Assembly: GCA_050789255.1 (NCBI GenBank)
Contig: JBOZRQ010000030.1
Coordinates: forward strand, 62,001 to 126,000
Direction: 5' to 3'
From: JBOZRQ01 sp050789255
GTDB taxonomy: Bacteria > Bacillota > Sulfobacillia > Symbiobacteriales > Symbiobacteriaceae
DNA: 64,000 nucleotides
Below the pieces are notes generated by a model, which saw only the letters and a list, made by a program, of their open reading frames with translations, made no database searches and had not been told where the DNA came from. The translations under genes were made by a program, and so were the position numbers. The number at the start of each line of letters is the position of its first letter. Within the stretch, counting starts at the first letter, position 1. Below, in pieces: positions 61,534 to 64,000 of this stretch.

Positions 61534-62308
61534 TCTGCCCGCCGTCGACCATGAAGGTGGTGCCAGTGATGAAGGAGGCGGCGTCGCTGGCCAGGAAGAC
61601 CACGGCGTTGGCGAACTCCTCGGGCGTGCCGTACCGGCCAGCCGGGATGCGGCCGAACCACTCCGTCCGCATCTGATCGCCGCTCTTGCCAACGCTCTTG
61701 CCGGTGACGGTGTCGAGGAACTGCACCCGCTCGGTGTCAATGCGGCCGGGCGCCACGCAGTTTGCCGTGATCCCCTCTTTGGCCACCTGGGTGGAGACGG
61801 TCTTCATCATGCCGGTGATGGCGGCCCGCAGGGAGTTGGAGAGCAGCAGGTTGTGAATGGGCTGCTTGACCGAGCCTGAGGTGATGTAGAGGAGGCGGCC
61901 CCAGCCGCGGGCCCGCATGCTGGGCAGCACCGCCCGGGTCAGGCGCACGGCCGACATGAGCAGGTTGTCGAAGGCGCCCTGCCAGGCGGCGTCATCCAGG
62001 TCGTCGATGTAACCGGGGGGCGGCCCGCCGGTGTTGCTCACCAGGATGTCGATGGACCCGTGCGCCTCCAGGGTAGCGGCGACCAGGCGGTCGACGTCGG
62101 CGGCCTTGCTGACATCGGCCTGGAGGGCCAGGACGCGGCGCCCGGTCGCCTCCCGGATCTCCGCAGCTACCTGTTCGATGGCCTCCCGGTCCCGGCTGCA
62201 GATCGCCAGGTCGCACCCCTCCCGGGCCAGGCCCATGGCCGAGGCCTTTCCGAGCCCCTTACTCGCCGCCGTTACCAACGCTACTTTGCCTTGAAGTCCG
62301 AACTGCAT
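61517..62308 (-). CDS. SDR-family protein with altered catalytic tetrad
   Basis: A 263-residue Rossmann protein. Cofactor loop TAASKGLGKASA, ADVSK and SNTGGPPPG are intact. At the active site the Ser of YITSGSV is present, but the YxxxK pair is replaced: the segment reads LLLSNSLRAAI where relatives have YSASKAAL, so both catalytic Tyr and Lys are missing. A subgroup of SDRs with this N-S-L-R form exists; whether it is active is open. Its 3' end overlaps the PBP gene by 17 bases. ATG at 62308. Confidence 0.85.
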   Translation of the reverse strand: MQFGLQGKVALVTAASKGLGKASAMGLAREGCDLAICSRDREAIEQVAAEIREATGRRVLALQADVSKAADVDRLVAATLEAHGSIDILVSNTGGPPPGYIDDLDDAAWQGAFDNLLMSAVRLTRAVLPSMRARGWGRLLYITSGSVKQPIHNLLLSNSLRAAITGMMKTVSTQVAKEGITANCVAPGRIDTERVQFLDTVTGKSVGKSGDQMRTEWFGRIPAGRYGTPEEFANAVVFLASDAASFITGTTFMVDGGQINTLV

Positions 62309-62631
62309 TACGATCTCTCCTTCAGATCAATCAGGACCCGGGCGGCCTGAAGTGCATGAAGTTTGCCTTGCAGAAGGTCGACCTCGCCTTCGAGGGCGCC
62401 GATCGACCGCTCTGTACTATTGAGGACCTCTTTGAGGGATGCTAGCTCTACCTGAATGGCACGCTGGTGCTCCGGCGCTAGCATGGTGAGGGTCGAGATG
62501 GTCTGCTCCAGGTTGCGGCGATTGGCATATAGGATCTCCAGCTCGGCTTTCTTGCCGATCAGGTTCTGCTCCACTTCGCTGATCTTTTGCTGAAAGAAGC
62601 CGGCGGCATCAAAGAACTGAATGTCCGGCAT
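62308..62631 (-). CDS. Small coiled-coil protein
   Basis: 107 residues, nearly all helical, with heptad repeats from about 15 to 100 (QQKISEVEQNLIGKKAELEIL, then LASLKEVLNSTERSIGALEGEVDLLQ). No family or catalytic motif. ATG at 62631. The stop overlaps the start of the SDR gene by one base, so the two are co-translated. Confidence 0.7.
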   Translation of the reverse strand: MPDIQFFDAAGFFQQKISEVEQNLIGKKAELEILYANRRNLEQTISTLTMLAPEHQRAIQVELASLKEVLNSTERSIGALEGEVDLLQGKLHALQAARVLIDLKERS

Positions 62632-62683
62632 GAGATCCTCCCAAGTATGGTGTACTTGCGTTCTATTCTACAGCATCTGGGCG

Positions 62684-62713
62684 TTGACGTAACACTATGA
62701 TCTCGGGTATGAT
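62684..62713 (+). promoter_or_regulatory. Promoter of the tRNA/SRP RNA operon
   Basis: TTGACG (62684-62689), 18 bases, TATGAT (62708-62713). Start near 62720, 15 bases before the first tRNA. Confidence 0.75.
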
Positions 62714-62734
62714 GAATCTCGCCGGTTCACACAC

Positions 62735-62811
62735 GGCGGTGTAGCTCAGTTGGTCAGAGCACACGGTTCATACCCGTGGTGTCGCTGGTTCAAATCCAGC
62801 CACCGCTACCA
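62735..62811 (+). tRNA. tRNA-Met (CAT anticodon)
   Basis: Cloverleaf with acceptor GGCGGTG/CACCGCT, D arm TAGCTCAGTTGGTCAGAGC, anticodon stem CACGG/CCGTG around TTCATAC, T arm GGTTCAAATCC and encoded CCA. The anticodon stem lacks the three G-C pairs of initiators, so it should be elongator Met, or Ile-2 if its C is modified. Confidence 0.92.
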
Positions 62812-62822
62812 CAGCTTCATAC

Positions 62823-62898
<76 letters not shown>

Positions 62899-62970
62899 GT
62901 CCGCTAGTGACTCGGCGGCACTGCGTCAGGGCCGGAAGGCAGCAGCGCTCCGTCGAGTTGCTAGGTGGAC
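62899..62970 (+). ncRNA. ffs: Signal recognition particle RNA, small bacterial type
   Basis: The conserved apical loop GTCAGGGCCGGAAGGCAGCAGC (62925-62946) is flanked by a long helix whose ends pair GTCC..CTAG with CTAG..GGAC. The hairpin is about 72 bases, with no Alu domain. It is directly joined to the CCA of the tRNA-Ala, with tRNA-Val 12 bases after it. Confidence 0.92.
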
Positions 62971-62982
62971 ATAACTCCATAC

Positions 62983-63058
62983 GCGCGGTTAGCTCAGCTG
63001 GGAGAGCACATGATTGACGTTCATGAGGTCAGAGGTTCGATCCCTCTACCGCGCACCA
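62983..63058 (+). tRNA. tRNA-Val (GAC anticodon)
   Basis: Acceptor GCGCGGT/ACCGCGC, D arm TAGCTCAGCTGGGAGAGCA, anticodon loop TTGACGT, T loop AGGTTCGATCC, encoded CCA. Fourth RNA of the operon. Confidence 0.96.
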
Positions 63059-63066
63059 ATGAAGTG

Positions 63067-63094
63067 AAAGGGGGGCTGTGCGCAGCCCCCCTTT
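63067..63094 (+). terminator. First terminator of the RNA operon
   Basis: AAAGGGGGGCTG/CAGCCCCCCTTT perfect stem, four-base loop. Weak T tract after it. Confidence 0.8.
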
Positions 63095-63104
63095 CCTATT
63101 GTGG

Positions 63105-63142
63105 AAAACCCCCAAAGCCCTGAACGGCTTTGGGGGTTTTTG
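63105..63142 (+). terminator. Second terminator of the RNA operon
   Basis: AAAACCCCCAAAGCC/GGCTTTGGGGGTTTT stem with T run, six-base loop. Stacked behind the first. Confidence 0.88.
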
Positions 63143-63223
63143 TGTCTAAAATAGTGCATCGTGCGCAATTTTAGGTTAGTGTGTTAGTATAGACGTACTC
63201 TAACTCTGGGGCGGTCTGACTTG

Positions 63224-64000
63224 ATGGCGAATCACCGCTTATGCCTGCTGGGCCCACCCGTGCTGGACGGGCCTGACGGCAGACTCACGCTTTCGCCGGG
63301 CAGCAGCGAGGCACTCCTATGCTTCCTCGCTGCGCAACCGATGCGGCTGTTCAAGCCCCCACAACTTGTTGCCATGTTCGGCACCGTGGACATGGCTGCT
63401 TTGGCGCGCCTGCGCGAGCGCCTGCCCGTCTGGCCGGTGCGGGAGGTCGGGGACAGCCTCGGCTGGGACCCCGGCGCCGGCGTTGAAGTTGATACCTCGC
63501 TCTTCCGGGAGTATGTGGGCGCGGCCGACGGTAACCCGTCGCTCGATTCCTTGCGCGCCGCAGCTGGCCTTTGGCGGGGCCCCTTCCTTGAGGGCATGCA
63601 CCTTGCCGGCACGCCGGAGTTTTCGGACTGGCTGCTCCGCAAGCGCGAGCACTGGAAGGACTGGATGGTGGAGACCCTCCTGCGCCTCGTGGCGCGCGAG
63701 GATTCAGACGATAGGGCTGCGAACTGGGCAGCCCAGGGCCAGGTTCTATGTCCGGGGGACGAACGCTTTACAAAGCGAGATCGTGTGCGTCCGGCACGAC
63801 CGCTGCCTGTGGGCGAAGCGTTGGACCTCCAGATTATCGCGCAGATCTCTGGCCAACCCATGGATACGCTGAGCACCTCGGCCTCCGCCCGTGAGATGGG
63901 CGCACTGCTGATCCGAGATGCCCTGACGGGCCTGTATAACCGGCAGTACCTTCAGCGGCGGCTCTCGATCGAACTTCAGCGAGAGCAGTCGTCCGTCGCC
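63224..64000 (+). CDS. BTAD-like / GGDEF fusion protein, cut by the window end
   Basis: The frame is open from ATG 63224 to the end of the window (259 codons). Residues about 85-150 (LFREYVGAADGNPSLDSLRA, LWRGPFLEGMHL, FSDWLLRKREHWKDWMVE) match the bacterial transcriptional activator (BTAD) domain of SARP-type regulators. Near residue 226 RDALTGLYNRQYLQRR is the opening of a GGDEF domain (diguanylate cyclase). The GGDEF signature itself lies beyond base 64000, so activity cannot be judged. The N-terminal ~80 residues may hold a degenerate winged helix. GGGGCGG is a weak Shine-Dalgarno. Confidence 0.78.
   Translation, partial: MANHRLCLLGPPVLDGPDGRLTLSPGSSEALLCFLAAQPMRLFKPPQLVAMFGTVDMAALARLRERLPVWPVREVGDSLGWDPGAGVEVDTSLFREYVGAADGNPSLDSLRAAAGLWRGPFLEGMHLAGTPEFSDWLLRKREHWKDWMVETLLRLVAREDSDDRAANWAAQGQVLCPGDERFTKRDRVRPARPLPVGEALDLQIIAQISGQPMDTLSTSASAREMGALLIRDALTGLYNRQYLQRRLSIELQREQSSVA

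Noticed and set aside
62735..62811. Initiator tRNA-Met
   Set aside because: The anticodon stem lacks the three consecutive G-C pairs and there is no 1-72 mismatch typical of initiators.

Overview
The window is a high-GC bacterial chromosome with Firmicutes gene content. The evidence is the alaS / ireB / ruvX / DUF1292 / mltG order, a T-box leader on alaS, a ydaO-type c-di-AMP riboswitch on a kimA-like transporter, mntR, a DUF3231 protein and many GTG/TTG starts. This combination fits the Symbiobacterium lineage, an inference from gene content and composition only. No phage, insertion sequence or CRISPR array was found. The one repeat family is a ~165-bp palindromic element present twice.

Bases 1-12014 hold a compact forward catabolic operon: a PreA-like iron-sulfur oxidoreductase, SsnA-type amidohydrolase, unknown beta-rich protein, split XdhC/CoxI maturation proteins, dihydropyrimidinase, PLP threonine-synthase-like enzyme, YgeY-type M20 hydrolase, N-acyl-D-amino-acid deacylase, YqeB-type selenium/molybdenum hydroxylase factor and a Nudix hydrolase. 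It resembles the anaerobic purine / selenium-dependent molybdenum hydroxylase clusters (ssnA, hyuA, ygeY, yqeB) but has its own set of enzymes. A DUF3231 gene sits antisense inside it.

Bases 12100-31000 carry a chemoreceptor, a kinase-like APH protein, an adaptor plus FtsX permease without an ATPase, motAB, two divergent membrane pyrophosphatases with different potassium signatures, riboswitch-controlled kimA, a cysteine-rich unknown, prfC, a HEAT-like protein and a FliN-family protein. Bases 31100-43900 carry two DtxR-family metalloregulators (one with a clear palindromic operator), a phosphoesterase, DUF1294 and DUF402 proteins, pabC-pabB, an LtaS-like sulfatase, a composite nucleotide cyclase, a C39 peptidase, a cysteine-less HMA protein and a bifunctional-nuclease-family protein. 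Bases 44000-49200 hold a MalT-type LuxR regulator and three accessory genes.

Bases 49200-62600 start with a gene-poor stretch and the T-box of alaS. The conserved housekeeping order alaS-ireB-ruvX-DUF1292-mltG follows, but it is split between ireB and ruvX by about 3.4 kb containing an acetyltransferase, a small unknown gene, a flagellin with an inserted zinc metalloprotease domain (flagellinolysin type, with a sigma-D-like promoter), a CBS protein and a rhomboid protease. A class B PBP whose Shine-Dalgarno lies in a terminator hairpin, a degenerate SDR and a coiled-coil protein follow. Bases 62680-63142 are an RNA operon (tRNA-Met, tRNA-Ala, small SRP RNA, tRNA-Val) ending in tandem terminators. 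The window ends inside a gene that joins a BTAD-like domain to the start of a GGDEF domain.
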